The translations under genes and the position numbers were made by a program. A DNA stretch of 64,000 bases from Progne subis subis. Taxonomy: Eukaryota; Chordata; Aves; Passeriformes; Hirundinidae. The notes under the pieces were generated by a model that saw only the letters and a list, made by a program, of their open reading frames with translations, did not search any database and was not told where the DNA came from. Location of the stretch: the NCBI GenBank assembly GCA_022316685.1, contig JAKJHU010000075.1, positions 1,860,001 through 1,924,000 on the forward strand, written 5' to 3'. The first letter of the stretch is position 1; every line of letters starts with the position of its first letter. Shown piece by piece: positions 13,722 to 26,484 of the stretch.

Positions 13722-16700
13722 CTGTGGAAAATAAAGGAGATAGGAATTTATTATCACTACTGCATTTTTCCCTATTTCTGAAAGTCATGTCAGCTAGCAC
13801 TTTAATACATTTCAAACTTCCATGAGGCTTTGACAACGAGTGCATTACAGATAAATACATGCCCGTGTCAAAGGTCTATAGCTCTACATTCAAAGGTTCA
13901 GGATGTAGCTGCACAATGCTCAGCTTGAGATCTGTGTTAAAGCAAATTACCTTTGTGTAAAAAGATGAAGGCTTTTCACCCTACCAACAAGCCTTCCTGC
14001 TTCTTCTCTGAGCAACTTCAAAGCCTGCTATGAACAGCAGAAAGTACAGCACGTCCCCATGTCTCTAAATATCAGGTCCATAACACCTTGCTGAAGAGCT
14101 ACACTTAGGAAGATACACAGTACTAGAAAAATAATCCTTTATTTTCCACATGATGCAGTTAAAACTAGGGCACCGTCAAGCTTTCTTTTCCTTTCTGCAT
14201 AATATTAGCATTCCTCCAATAGCAGTCCTTCCACTCTCAGAAAATCTTAGCATTAACAGTGCCTTACAACATTTCTGTAGGGCAGTCATAATCCCTATGG
14301 CACAGGGAATAAAATCTACTGTATTGTACAAAGCAGGTCTGTGCAAAGCAGCTCTGCCAAAGGCCCAAAGAAGCATCACCATCCCAGGCCAGAGGAATAC
14401 ACCACCTCATTTGAAGTTTAGGGGGCTTTTGTACTGTAGTCCCCACTGCCTGAGGTGCACTTGCACTGCCTTAGAAAACCATGTCAGATGCAGAACCAGC
14501 AGACACCAGACCTCCTTTGATCACCTGTGATCCCTCTGTGCTACTTCCCTGCATTTGGGCAAGAGTTTCTTACATGCTTTCTTACATGCCCATTAGCTTT
14601 CACTGGTGCACAAGTGAGTTCAGCCAGCTGAGATAATTCACACCCTAAAATTGCCTCATTCATTTAAATGTAGGTGCCTATTTGGTATTCAGCTAATTTC
14701 AAGGAAAAAAAAAAAAAAAAAAAAAAAAAAAGAGATTCAAAGCATTCTCTAAACAAACACCTCAGTGCAAATTCTGAATGAAAATTACATCCTTTAAAAT
14801 AGTTATTATTTCACAGTACCCCTAGGTTGTGGTTTTTATTTTTTAAATTATTCATGACATTCTTTAGGAACTCTGCTGTCTAAATGCAAATCTGAATACA
14901 AGTCTTCGTGATTACTGAGAAACATACTGATAGCAGCTGCTGCTCACAGAGGCCACTGAACAGTCATTGCCAATTTATTTGGGGAACAAAAACCTACACA
15001 AAACAAAGTCTGCTATTTTAATAGAAAGCAAGGACCCCATGAAAATGTAACAGCCTTTTTGAAAGTAGAAATTCAACCCATGGATTATCCATACTAGTTT
15101 TTCCTTTCTGATTTAATGTACTCAGTCCAGGTTGATCTGGATCTGGGTTATCTGTTGGCCTTGGTGCCCAAAAGATTAAGGTAGTAAGCAGTTCTACAGA
15201 TGCCTGCTTTACTGACTGATTAATCTGCAGGATTTGATTTTTTCCCCCTTCTCTCAATGCAAATGCAGTTTGATTTGGATTATGTAGGTCACAGTGCTAT
15301 GCTCTCATTTCCCTCAGATGACACGTGCTATGCTGCTGTTTCACCATTCCAAACACAGCAGGATACTGTGGTGCTCTATGTTATTATCTCAAGTTTTTTT
15401 CACTTCTGCAGCTGAGCTGCAACTTTCTTTAATTAAAAAAAAAGCCACATGGCTGCTCAGCATTTACTGATATGGTCTGCCAGTCCAGATCAACTCTCTT
15501 CAGTTTCTTTCTTTAAAAAACAAAGAAGCCATTTTCCCAGTAACATCCTGTTTAGAAACATCCCAAGCAGCTGAATCTAACCTCTAAAGCAAGATTTTTT
15601 CAGGTGAGAAGGCCATAAATACTAAGACTGTCATATCTATTAAGAATTGGATTATGATTACTAATTGCTTTGTACCCAGATAAAGCAGCCTTTGCATGCA
15701 GCAATTGTGAACTCACTACATCCTTCTGCACACAGCAGAAAACCTATATTATGTTCAGTATCTACTGAGCCAGAAGAGCTGCAGTCTACATCTTGAGACT
15801 GGCAGATGAATAATTTATAGCTGTGAATTCTGTACCAGTACACAAGAAAACAATAAAGTCATTCTTGCTGATCTGACTAGCAACACAGAAGGTGGCTCAG
15901 CAGAGCAGTGCTCAGGTGGCTCACTGCTTGGGCATGCTTTTACATAAATTACACTCTGCTTTCAGCTCACCACCCCATTCCTAAGGAACTCAAGCCTCAA
16001 ACCAGATAAAAACTGGTATACATGAATTATTTTTACACTCTTCAGCAGGTGCTGAAATTTTCCTAAAGGCAAAAGGCAAACTTCCTACACAGCCGCACAT
16101 GGATTTTCCTTACTACAAAAAACACGCTTATAGCATCTTCAAAATCTGAGCAGTATTTTATAATTGTGGTAAACCTACATTAAACTCAGTACATAAGACA
16201 CACACATTCCATTCCTGCTAGCTGGGAATACAGGGAATGACTCAAAAAATCAAAATTAAAAATAAAAGAATTAACAATCCTATATGAAATTCCTTTCATA
16301 ATTTCAGAAGAAAAAAAAATCACCACACATTTCTGGTTTGCAGAGCAGAGAATGACAAATACAGGAATCATTTCACAGTGGACTGCACTTAAGATATCTC
16401 ATAACAGATCTACCAGTTTTCAGGAATCAAGAAACAGGTTCTGGGCATTTGGCCCATCTAAAACTACCATGGTCATAAAGTGTGCCATTAAAATGTTCAG
16501 GTCCTTAAAAATCCCATGTTAAACTGTTGCCAAATTTGAGAAGCTGGGCCAAGCTGTATATGCCATCCATTTAATAAAGATGCCTTGACCCACTTACAAA
16601 GAATTTTCTATGTTTTCTGACAAGATCCATGATGAAAGCCCATTGAACTGAGTGCTCCATCTCCACGTGGAAGAGCAGGGAGAGAAGCAAGAGGCAGGGT

Positions 16701-18264
16701 GTGTGCTACAACATGTACACTTAGAGAAGAGGGGAGGGTTCTGCTAAAAGCCCTTCGTGAAAACCTTCCTATCTCATATGATTAGTGGTATATACTGAAG
16801 CTGGGGGATGGACGGAGAAGTATGAAAATGGAAAAACATTATTTTCCTGTTAAGAAACCAACAAAAGTAAATGGCAATCTTGCTTATAAAAGTTGTAGTA
16901 TTTAGTTCTTTGGGCAAACAAGAAAGGTTTAATTTTACCTCCCTCCTACTCTGTAATTCATGAGAATGAAACTAATTCTAGCAAAATCATGAATGTGACA
17001 ATCATGTGTGGCACGAGATAAAACCAAATTATTTAAAATGAAGCGAAATCCTTAATCTGTGTAAATAGTACAGCTGTTGGATTCAGCAGCTGTCTAGCAA
17101 GAGGGTGAGGGAAGGGCTCCTTCTGCAGCCACACCATGCCCCTGGCAGTGCACAGCACATTAAAATGTGTGATGCAGAGGCAGAAGAGGGAGCCTGGAAC
17201 AAAGCAGAGGCAACAGAAAACACAACAGCCCACTCAAATGCAGTGCCAGCCATGCCTGCTCTGAACCACAGGCGGAAATCTCTCATTCTTAATGACTAAA
17301 TATAGTCCGAATAATTAAAAATCATTTATTTGGGACTGGATTATGAAGTACACCCTGGCAGCTGCTTTTTAAACAGAGAGCTGACTTGGACAGAAAAGGT
17401 TTGCACACCACTGCATTACTGGCTTAGGTAAACACAGTTGAACTACATCACTTTACCTGATCAAACAGAACATTTCCGCCAGCTTATCCATACTGGGAAC
17501 AATGATTAAAATATTTTGTGCCAAGTTACTAATGGGATGAAAGCAATAATTTTAATGTAGAACAATACTTTCTCCACACAAACGTCAGATCATCAGTATA
17601 GTATCTAGGGAATGATGGTGACCTTTGATCAGAAACAAAACACCAAAGGATGGGGATGAATAAGAAAACTGCTTCCTTCCCTTGTGACAAGCAACTTCCA
17701 CTGAATCCACCAGGCTAATTAGTTATCTCCCACAATCATTACTAATTTGGAAGGCAGGAGTAATAGTTTGCTGTTCATGAAAACAAAGGGGAAGGAAAAC
17801 AAAACAGAAAAAAGAAGCATGTTCATTCTCTCTCAAGACAAACCCAAATTCTGGACCTAAATTTCAAAAATTTGGAACAACTAAAACCACCACCAGCTTC
17901 AGTGGGATACATAAGGACTGCTGTTTCTTTTTACATAGTGAGAAATAAAGAAGGACCTCAAATGGAAAATGGTACTTTAAAATAACCATCTCAAGTTTTC
18001 CACTTGAGACTTTCCAAAACATGCAGCAAGTTGCAAGAAGCACCTGATATGAAGTTCCTAAATTCACAAGTGTACACTTAACAACTTATGCCCAAAAACA
18101 AACAAACAAACAAAAAAACCCCAGAACCAAAAGAGGCTGATTTTTTCCAACTGATCCTGTACATGTAGAAGGCATTTTACTGAGTGGTGTTTAGTCAAAT
18201 TCACAGTTAATGTAATGAACAGAACTCAGAGCCCTCCCACTATACTTTTAGAAATGTCTTTTAC
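13722..18264 (-). other. SHROOM2 intron (4.5 kb)
   Basis: It is bounded by an AAG|GTAAAAG donor and a TTTCCACAG acceptor. It is AT-rich, with a run of 27 A bases at 14705-14731. I see no transposon, RNA gene or further exon. Confidence 0.88.
14705..14731. repeat. A27 homopolymer
   Basis: Uninterrupted run of 27 A bases, the longest homopolymer in the window, deep in an intron. It is likely length-polymorphic. No retroposed sequence is visible immediately before it. Confidence 0.95.
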
Positions 18265-18445
18265 CTTCTTCTCTGACAAGTCATGATCCAGTTCATCCTC
18301 AGAATCATCCTCACTCTGCTGCTGTTGCTGCTGCTCCTGCATGTCCTTCATTTTAATCAGCAGCTCTGCCTTTGGTGCAGATGTGCTGTAGTAAGTAGAA
18401 TTGGTTGTCAGAGAGATGGCAGATGGTGCACTCTGCTCCTCTTTC
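18265..18445 (-). CDS. SHROOM2: SHROOM2 short exon with glutamine run, inside ASD2
   Basis: The 181-nt exon contributes one base to a split lysine codon and then 60 full codons. The acceptor is TTTTTCCCAG and the donor AAGAAG|GTAAAA. It reads [20 protein letters not shown], then [17 protein letters not shown], a QQQQQQ run and the acidic stretch [17 protein letters not shown]. The mammalian counterpart has the same [14 protein letters not shown] core, but its linker is QEQQEHEED. The six-glutamine run is therefore a lineage feature of a flexible acidic linker between the ASD2 entry segment and its coiled coil. Confidence 0.95.
18316..18339 (-). repeat. SHROOM2: Coding CAG/CAA repeat (polyglutamine)
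   Basis: In the SHROOM2 frame the codons read CAG GAG CAG CAG CAA CAG CAG CAG, giving QEQQQQQQ. The single CAA interrupts an otherwise pure CAG tract, which tends to stabilise length. Confidence 0.95.
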
Positions 18446-19321
18446 CTGGGAAAAAGTCAAAACTTTCATTAACTGCCTTGACATCCTAATCAATGAAAAG
18501 AAAGGAGAATGCTTTAGAGCCATCATTTCACCAAGTAAGCAGGGGATTCCAGAGAAAACCATCACCTATGTAAATAAGATAAACGCTGTCTGTGAAGAAA
18601 ATCTATATAAATTCAGTACACACTCAGCAAAACAAATCATGCAGAAGATCATACATTATTAGAAGAACTGAAATGCATCAAAGATATTGCATCTGGAAGC
18701 AAAATTGAAAGTTACATTTTACAAAGTAGTGCAAAAAAACCTCAGTATCATAGACAGTATCCCTTCGGAATGGGATAGTACAATAAAGGTATTTAACTTT
18801 TTGATTAGGGAATCATAAACAAACCTCTTGAGAAGGATATAACTTATCAGATAACTCATATCAAGAAACAAAAACCCAGAGAACATCAAGGTGGATGGAA
18901 TTCTATTATTTTCTTTCTTTGATCTCATTCACCTCTAGGAAATGCCTCATGCCTGCTTCAAGTCATCTTCGTAAATTTTCATCACATAAAAAACCAAGAA
19001 TATTGTTCTTTCTCTATCCAGTTACTATTCTGGATGACCTTGGTAAAATATGTAAACACGATGAAATGGTAAAAGTTAATTATTTATGAAGCTGTCAAAA
19101 ATTGGCTTTCAACCACGTCTTGTAAATCTTTCATATTGTACAACACTGTTTCTGTCATTAATGGTATCATTATTAGTATATGCTTGACTACTATTCTATC
19201 ACAGAAGTCCCAGAAAAGACCCACAAGAGAAGGAAGACTCACTTCCAGCCCCAATGGAATACTGACACACTCTGGATAGAAGCTTACAAGGACATACCAG
19301 CTTACAGAAACTAATACTCAC
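18446..19321 (-). other. SHROOM2 intron (0.9 kb)
   Basis: Donor GAGAA|GTGAGT, acceptor TTTTTCCCAG. Unique AT-rich sequence with no recognisable repeat or gene. Confidence 0.9.
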
Positions 19322-19873
19322 TTCTCTTCTGAAATTTTTGGAGAGGGAACTTTTGGCAGAAGCTTCCTGCGCTGCTGAGCTTCTTCTAGGAGATGTTCAT
19401 CTTTAGGGAATATACCAACCATCAGATCCATTGTTGTTTTTATTTTCACATTAGGATCCAGTATGTCTGCTAGAGATTTATCTCTTCCCACAATCTCTCT
19501 AGCAAGTTCTTCTGACTTCCAGTCTTCGAAGGTCTTTTCTTTGGCCTTTACATAGTTGGATGCTTGAGTGGCAGCACTGCTGTCCTTCAAGTTGCTCCCA
19601 GGCTCTTCAGCTGGTTGAGGGTCAACTGGTTTGGTTCTGGCTTCTGGCTCTGGCTCTACACCTTGCCTAGTGTAAGCACAGAATCGTGAATAAGATTGCT
19701 CAGAAGTGCTGAGTGTTTTAATCTGGTCCTTTTCCAAACCACTGGGTAAAGCAGGAGGCTCCATGGTACTGACAAGGCTCTGCCGACTCTCCTTCTCCGC
19801 GCTGCTCTCAGAATGAACTATCTTGATGGGAACCATTTTCACTGTAGTATTGTTGTCTATAACCCTTTCAATT
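19322..19873 (-). CDS. SHROOM2: SHROOM2 exon: linker and start of ASD2
   Basis: The 552-nt exon has one base completing an arginine codon, 183 full codons and two bases of a split lysine codon. The acceptor is TTATTTTCCAG and the donor GAGAA|GTGAGT. It begins [20 protein letters not shown], a SHROOM2-specific block. It continues with [14 protein letters not shown] and a variable proline/glutamate-rich region. From about residue 113 of the exon it enters ASD2 with [20 protein letters not shown] and [19 protein letters not shown], then [20 protein letters not shown]. The KSLADILDP motif is shared across the Shroom family. Joining to both neighbours is in frame. Confidence 0.96.
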
Positions 19874-22800
19874 CTGGAAAATAAACAAAATTCATCCTTA
19901 GAAATGGAAGAATCTTGAATCTCAATTCATATCTGCCAATCAGAGGGGAAGCCCAAAAAGACAGGTAAGAGAGCGAGGCAATAGACTATTCCTAGCACTG
20001 TATCTCAAACCCTAATCTACATGTTCTTTTCTGCCCACATATTTTAAATAGTATTATTAGTTCATTTGTAAGGTATCTGAACATCAGCCTTGTACAATGC
20101 TCATGACACAGGACTTCTGTTTGTTTCCACAAACACGAGGGCCCAATCTCAGCGGTCAGGCCCTGGATTTCAGACAGTGCTGCTGAACCACCTTTTACCC
20201 CTTTGCTGCCACAGGCACAGAGGAAAGCGCGCCCTCACCCATCCTCACTGCATCACACAGATCCAACAGTGCCCTCGCCTTTTGGCCTGACAGGCAGCTG
20301 AGCTGCCTGGGGAGTCTGTGATGCCCTCACATCAATTCTCAGCTCTTCCAAGGGAAGAGACAGCAGACCAGATGGGAGCATCCCACAGGCTAGGTTTTTG
20401 CTGAGCTACAAGAATAACAAAGAATCACACATGGGAAATCTGGAAATCATTCAGAACTTAATTACATGGTTTAAAAAAACCCCAAAATTTCATTTATAAA
20501 ATTTCACATATGACATAGAAGCTTAATAAAAAGATACCACCATACTGTCCTAGTTTTCCACTTAAAGAAGAGAAACCAGTCATTGAAGAGAATAATATAC
20601 AATTCTGGATATTCTTTTTTAAGAGAAGGTTGTAGCAGAAGTTCTGTATTGCACAGCACAAAGGTCCACTCAGTAAGGAAAGCTATTTAAAGCAGAGGCT
20701 AACTTAGATTTTTAAACTGGACAAGAACATGTTAAATAACATTACAGAAACATCTGTGCTGTATGTAAACCATATAAAAACTAAAGTCTAGTTTAGTGGT
20801 TCTGAGTTTGCAAAAAGTTTAGAATTATTGTCATAATGTGGGTTTGGAACCTCTACAGCAAGGAAAGGAACATTGCCTACTAGCTAAAATATCTGGTTTC
20901 ATCTGGCTGGGTAGCTTGCTGCCTTTCAGATAAGTGACCAAGACACTACAGCTCTTTTCCTCTAAGTGTGGGTGTGTTACTTTCCTTAAAATAAGCTTAT
21001 ACTTTTGTACTGTTGGTAACAGCAGAATCTGTTTGACTTGACATTTTTCAGAAGTTGTATCTTGTATTTTAATGGTATATTTGCCTCTGAATGAACATGC
21101 AGCCCCCCAATATATATTTACTTGCCACAAGTGCTTTGTGGACATGCTTTGACATACTGATCCAACTCTTGGGGCAGGTTTTCCAACCCATGCTGAACCT
21201 CCTCACTCCCATTTCATTGTGCTGTTTTCATTCAAGGGGACCATCATTTTAAAGAGCTCACTTTTGTGCCCACTGCTTAGATCCAGCTCACCACCTGCAG
21301 ACCAGGACTCTCCTCCTGACTGCAGCAGAGCTGGGCAGTGCCCAGCCACCACCTCCTATGCTTTACTTTTGCTTATTTGAGTTAAAGCCCACACATTTGA
21401 AACTTCACTAAAATGTGAAGAGGAACATATTTTGGAATTTGGGGGAAATATAAGACAAATGCATAAATGTATGAGGGTCAGCTGGAAAAGAAGTGAGCTG
21501 AGCGCAATTCTTCGCCTAAAATGCCCAGCATCTGTTTTGAGACTTTGAGTACATTCCTCTCAGCCTAGTCAAAGATTTTCCCAGAAACTTAAGGCATCAT
21601 TAAATCAATTGCTTACAGTAATAGCAAATACAGTTCAACACCAGGTGCTTCAAAAATTCTGTTTCTGCAATCACTACCCTCTTGATTTCTGAAGGTTTTC
21701 CATTTGTGGAAAGGCAGCATGAAATCATGATTTGCAGCAACTCTCCTTGTGGACATTCCAAAGCTTCAACCCAGCCAACAATCCCTCCTTGACTTGAGTT
21801 TAGGTTTAGTGGAAATCTGTTGATGCACTCTTTTCATCTTTGTTGCTGCTAAACAGCTGCCTTCAGCAATAGCTGGGCTGTGTACACCATCAGTACTTGC
21901 CCCACACACATTATTCTATCTAAATCACTGTGGGAAACCCTGCACACACTCACCTTGGCCTGCTGGTGAACAAGACACTTCTTAAAAAATCTGTAAGCTA
22001 ACGTCATCAAACATTAGCTGCCCCCAGCAGGCAAAGTGGCATGTCCAAAAGCTCACATGCAAGGAGCCAACAGAAATAACAAGCTAAATCTGATTAACTA
22101 TGTATTAAGATGAATCTACTTAACATATTTTATTCATATGAAATAAATACCATATAGAAAGTTCGGAGGTATGGCTGCCATGCGTGTCCTTTTTGGCTGA
22201 ACCTGTTTTAGTGAGTAATTTAATTATTAACTGGGGACAATACATTGTGTGCAAACAAGAGCTGTCTGGGCCTAAGAATTTTAAATGTTAGCAAAAGATT
22301 CGCAGGGTAAGTATCTTATCATTCAGATATGGGCATAAAATTAGGCACACCTCAGTGCTCATTTCAACATTAAAGCTTAGCAAAAAAGAAGGACAAATAC
22401 AATTGGCTTTCTATGCATCCTTCATATCTGTTCATAAAGTAATACATTAAGGAAGTCAAAGCAAAATATTAAGGAAGTCATTATTGTTATCTACCTTAGC
22501 ACATGGATTCTAGGGTTCATATGACATATTGCACTTTTCATTGTAAATTATGTTATTACTTCATGTTAAAAACACTGAAGAATGAAACCTCATTTTTTCC
22601 TCCAGTTGTAAGGGGAAAAGCATCAAGGTCTATTTAGGAAAAAAAGTGATTCATGTTTTCATGTCATAAGGCAAAATGGAAAACAGCCTGAGTTTGTTCA
22701 ATCATTTACATTAGAGTAAAGCCATGCCAACTGCTTTTGCTCAGAGAAGCAGCCTCTGCATGAATTCAGCTTACAGATTTTGTTTTCATTCTTTAACCAT

Positions 22801-23535
22801 GAATTATAGTGCTGAAGGATTTATGAAAACCAAGATTCCTGAGCTTCCTGGAAGAGTTTGTTATCTTGTGGGAGAATAACCTTTTATGATATTAGCAGCA
22901 TATGACAGACACAGCAATCAATTTATTTCAGTCAGTTGTCTACTTCTGAGTTTATCTACGCTGGGAAAGAACTGACAATCTTGTACTGAGTGTTCAGTCC
23001 TTGTCAACATAAAGTGTTGAGGATTCCTCCACAGACAACCTAAAGTGCCCCATTTCACTGTAAAAGCAACATAAAACCAGTCATGATTTGGCCAGTGTAT
23101 ATTACTCTGTATGTTTTCAAAACAGATGTTCTCACAAAGGATCCAGCTTCCCTTCCCACATCTGCTTTGTCCCTCCCTACGCTGATTCATATTTATATAC
23201 AGACTCAAGTGGGGGAAATGATGACAGGGACTTTTATGACTTTGCCTGTACTGTCAGAGGAAAATCTCTTAGAACCCTTCCCTTTCATTTTCTACTAACT
23301 ACCAGGTGTAACACCAGGACAGCACAAGTCAACTAAAAGAAACCACAGACCAGCTGAAGGACATTAATGGTACCAAAAGGAATGTCACACAAGTCTGTGG
23401 TCTCTAAAATACGCTGCAATGGCTCAATGCTTAATGAACTTGAAGGATGTGTAAAGAAAATGAACAGACAACCAATAATAAGGTCTAACTGGGCAAAAAG
23501 TGTTAATAAAATAGTAAAGGAGTTACATCTACTAC
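19874..23535 (-). other. SHROOM2 intron (3.7 kb)
   Basis: Donor CCAG|GTAGTA, acceptor TTTTCCAG. No exon or transposon recognised. A mildly GC-rich patch sits at about 20120-20330. A short region around 22140-22330 carries homeobox-like AT cores and an inverted pair of ACAAT motifs. Confidence 0.88.
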
Positions 23536-24262
23536 CTGGCTGGGTTCTCATCCTGTAGGGACACAGGAGGTTTATCAGTGAGCTTCTGTGGTGCAAACTG
23601 GGGAGAAGGGGACCTTGACGATTCCATACCAGGTTTTTGAAGATACAGATACTTGGAAGACTCAGACTTAAGGTGTGTTTTTTCTTCTAAGTACTGACAA
23701 ACATTCTCTGTGGACGACACTTGCTGGAGCTGCTGTGGATTAGCACTCTTAGGTTTTCCACTGAAAGCTACAGGACTCTGACAGAGAGAGGACTGACTGG
23801 CAAAGACTTCGGCAGAGCTGGGGGATGAGGACAGGAAGGGCCGGCTGGCTGCTGCCAGCAGAGATTCAGAAGAGGTCCCGAGAGAAGGTGCAGAAATATC
23901 TGGTCGCCTGTATTTATCTCTTTTAGGTGGTGGTGGCCTCTGAGGAGCAGGTCCACGCTTCTTGTTCAACAGCACTGGCTCTATTCTATGGTTTTCCTCT
24001 TCTTTGCCCCAGGACTGACAGGAGTGGTTCTCGTTCAACGTCTGTGGCTCAGAGTAGGGCAGGTGAGGCAGGCTACGATCCTTGCTCTTCTCATTCACAT
24101 TTTCCTGAGAGTATCGGTAGTCACTAGGCAGTGTCCCAGACCTGCCCCGACTCTCATGAGGCAGAACTGTAGGTTCTTGCACGTGCAAAGGCCTTACAGA
24201 AGACTTCCACTTGTGGCCTAAATTCTGGTCCAGCTGATCAGCTCTTCTCTTGTGGGTTTTCC
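23536..24262 (-). CDS. SHROOM2: SHROOM2 proline-rich linker exon; 5' boundary uncertain
   Basis: The frame is open from 24262 to the donor at 23536 (CCAG|GTAGTA), where it ends with two bases of an arginine codon that join the next exon correctly. It encodes about 241 residues between ASD1 and ASD2. Matches to mammalian SHROOM2 include [17 protein letters not shown], the basic proline motif [16 protein letters not shown] and [18 protein letters not shown] near the end. PPPPK-type motifs suggest SH3 or EVH1 ligands, which is inference. The 5' edge is a problem. The first in-frame stop upstream is TGA at 24266-24264, while the only strong acceptor (TTCTTTTCTCTAG, AG at 24288-24287) lies above it. 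The start given here is the first open base after a weak CTGAG; the true boundary may be further downstream. Confidence 0.85.
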
Positions 24263-26461
24263 CTCAGGGCCCCTGTGTCAGCTTGCCTAGAGAAAAGAAC
24301 ATGCTTTTAGTATGCTGCTGATTTATTTCCTTTGCTGCAAGGCCAACGCACCACCCCAGAAAGCTTGAACACCGAAATCACATCCAACATTGAACACCAG
24401 CTCCTCCAATCTATGGCAACTGTAGGGCATAAAAACGTCCTCTCACGTATGGGCACACATGGTGTACCTAATCTAACGTGATGAGTCAAAACATAATGTC
24501 AGGCTAAATTAGGGGATGGAGCGCCACAGGATGCGCCACAACCTCTGAGTAACCTGAGGCGCTGCAGTGTGCACAGCTTAGTTAAATGCACAGCCAAATG
24601 GCTGAATGTTGGCAGAAAACAAAACTGTCTCCAGAAGAGGAATTCTAATACTAAAATTTCTCTTCTTGCCCCCAAGTCAGTACCAAAGTGTGTGAAACAT
24701 TTTTTTAACTAGGTGCAATAATACTTCAGTAACATTTTTAAATGTGAACTGAATACCAGGAACTTTAATTATAAATCTAGAGGTTGAATTTTTGTGTAGC
24801 TGCTGAAAAATGAAATGAGTGCAAACAAAATGTGCGCTGAAGCTAAAAAATTAGGAAAGGGAAAATTAGTATCTCCTGGATTAAGGCAGAAAAGGAAGTT
24901 TAGAAAGGATATTATTTTCCAGTCAGACTTATTTTAAGGCTGAACTTCTTTTGCCCTGTCAGAACAAAATGACAAACAATGGCCAAAACGGCCTTATCTT
25001 ATCCTAAATGTTTTTGGGTTTATTCCAGTTTCACACTCTGTCTCTCTAGTCAGGAAACAGCCTTTCACAGTTCCATGCTTGTCCTTTGCCATAAGACACG
25101 TAAAGACAAACTCACCAGATAAAGACAAACTGGGGAAGAAGCAGAAGACAGGAAGAAAGTACCTCTGGAACCCTAAGAGGAGACAGGTTTGCTCTCTGCT
25201 TTAAAGGAGGCAGAAGAGACACTATGAGCTTAGAAAATAAGCTGCAACAAAGAAGTCAAAGGCTTCAGAGAGCTACTAATCTAAGTTATGCTACGGACAG
25301 TGTTGGTCTCTGTATTTTTAAATAGTAATCCTGTAGTCATGCACTGCCCAAGCCTTCTTTTGAAGTGGCTGTGAATAAGATATCTTTCCCAGCCTATTTG
25401 CAAAATAAGGTTTACTTGAATTTTTCAATATAAACACATTACTAACATCACTGTACCAGTTCTGAGAATGTCTACAGGCAGTTAACAACAGTGTGTAGGA
25501 AAACAAAATTTGAGACAAAAGCACATAAAGTAACTATTAGCTTGAAGTCTATTATAAATTCAAGAAGAAAAAAAAAAAGGAGTAATTACACACTGCATTA
25601 CTATTTTAATTAAATTAAAACAAATATTTAAAATGAAGTATTGTGGAAAGATGACTGATTAGATGTGGATTCCTGAGAAGCCATATACAGAATCTTTCTC
25701 TCATGTGAAGTGTTAAACCTTAAAATTCTACTTTAACTGGTAAATTTTAACATGAATTAGGATGTTAGCATTGTTGACATTCAGGTCTTGTCATATTGCT
25801 CTCACCTAAGAGTAGTTGGTTCAGACAACTTAAATTGTCTGACAAATTCAGAGTCAATTCAGATTTACAAAACAGTATTTATTGACTCCTCTTTTAGCAG
25901 TAGATGAAGCACAGTTTTGTGAAGTAAAAAATTATCCAAAAGACCAGAAAGACCAACACTAGTCAGACCTAGTTACATGGCATCTCGGCATCTCAAGAGT
26001 CAGCTCATTTTCCCTAGTGAGTTCAATGTAAGCAGAACCAGGTCTGTAAGTAGATCCACTATATTTAATGGAAATATTTACCAAATGAAGACTGCAGGCC
26101 TTACATATGAATGCTGTGTTTAAACCAGCATTTTTCAGTGTCTAGATAACCCACAAACAGCACAATTTTCTCCTTGCTAACCCATGTGAAAGCTCTTCAG
26201 GCCTCCCAATACACCTTCACATCCATATGCCATAACAAAACCCAGTGCAACAGATGCTTTCAGGTGCACAGAAAAATCAAGGGTATGACACAAGATGTTT
26301 CAAATCAATTACGTGCATTACCTCAGCCAGTTTGCAAAGTATACCATAAACTTTGCATGCACATTGGGACTGGGAGTGCTGGTGGAAGCAAACAGGACCG
26401 AGAACACCACCAATTGACACGTGCATAGCTACAACATGTAACCAATATACTGGGGTTTCTG

Positions 26462-26484
26462 TATATATATATATATATATATAT
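26462..26484. repeat. (TA)n microsatellite
   Basis: Uninterrupted TA alternation of about 11 units inside the large intron. Confidence 0.95.

Noticed and set aside
23083..23336. Overlapping plus-strand frames in an intron
   Set aside because: Short, without homology or splice support, and outside any repeat or conserved block.
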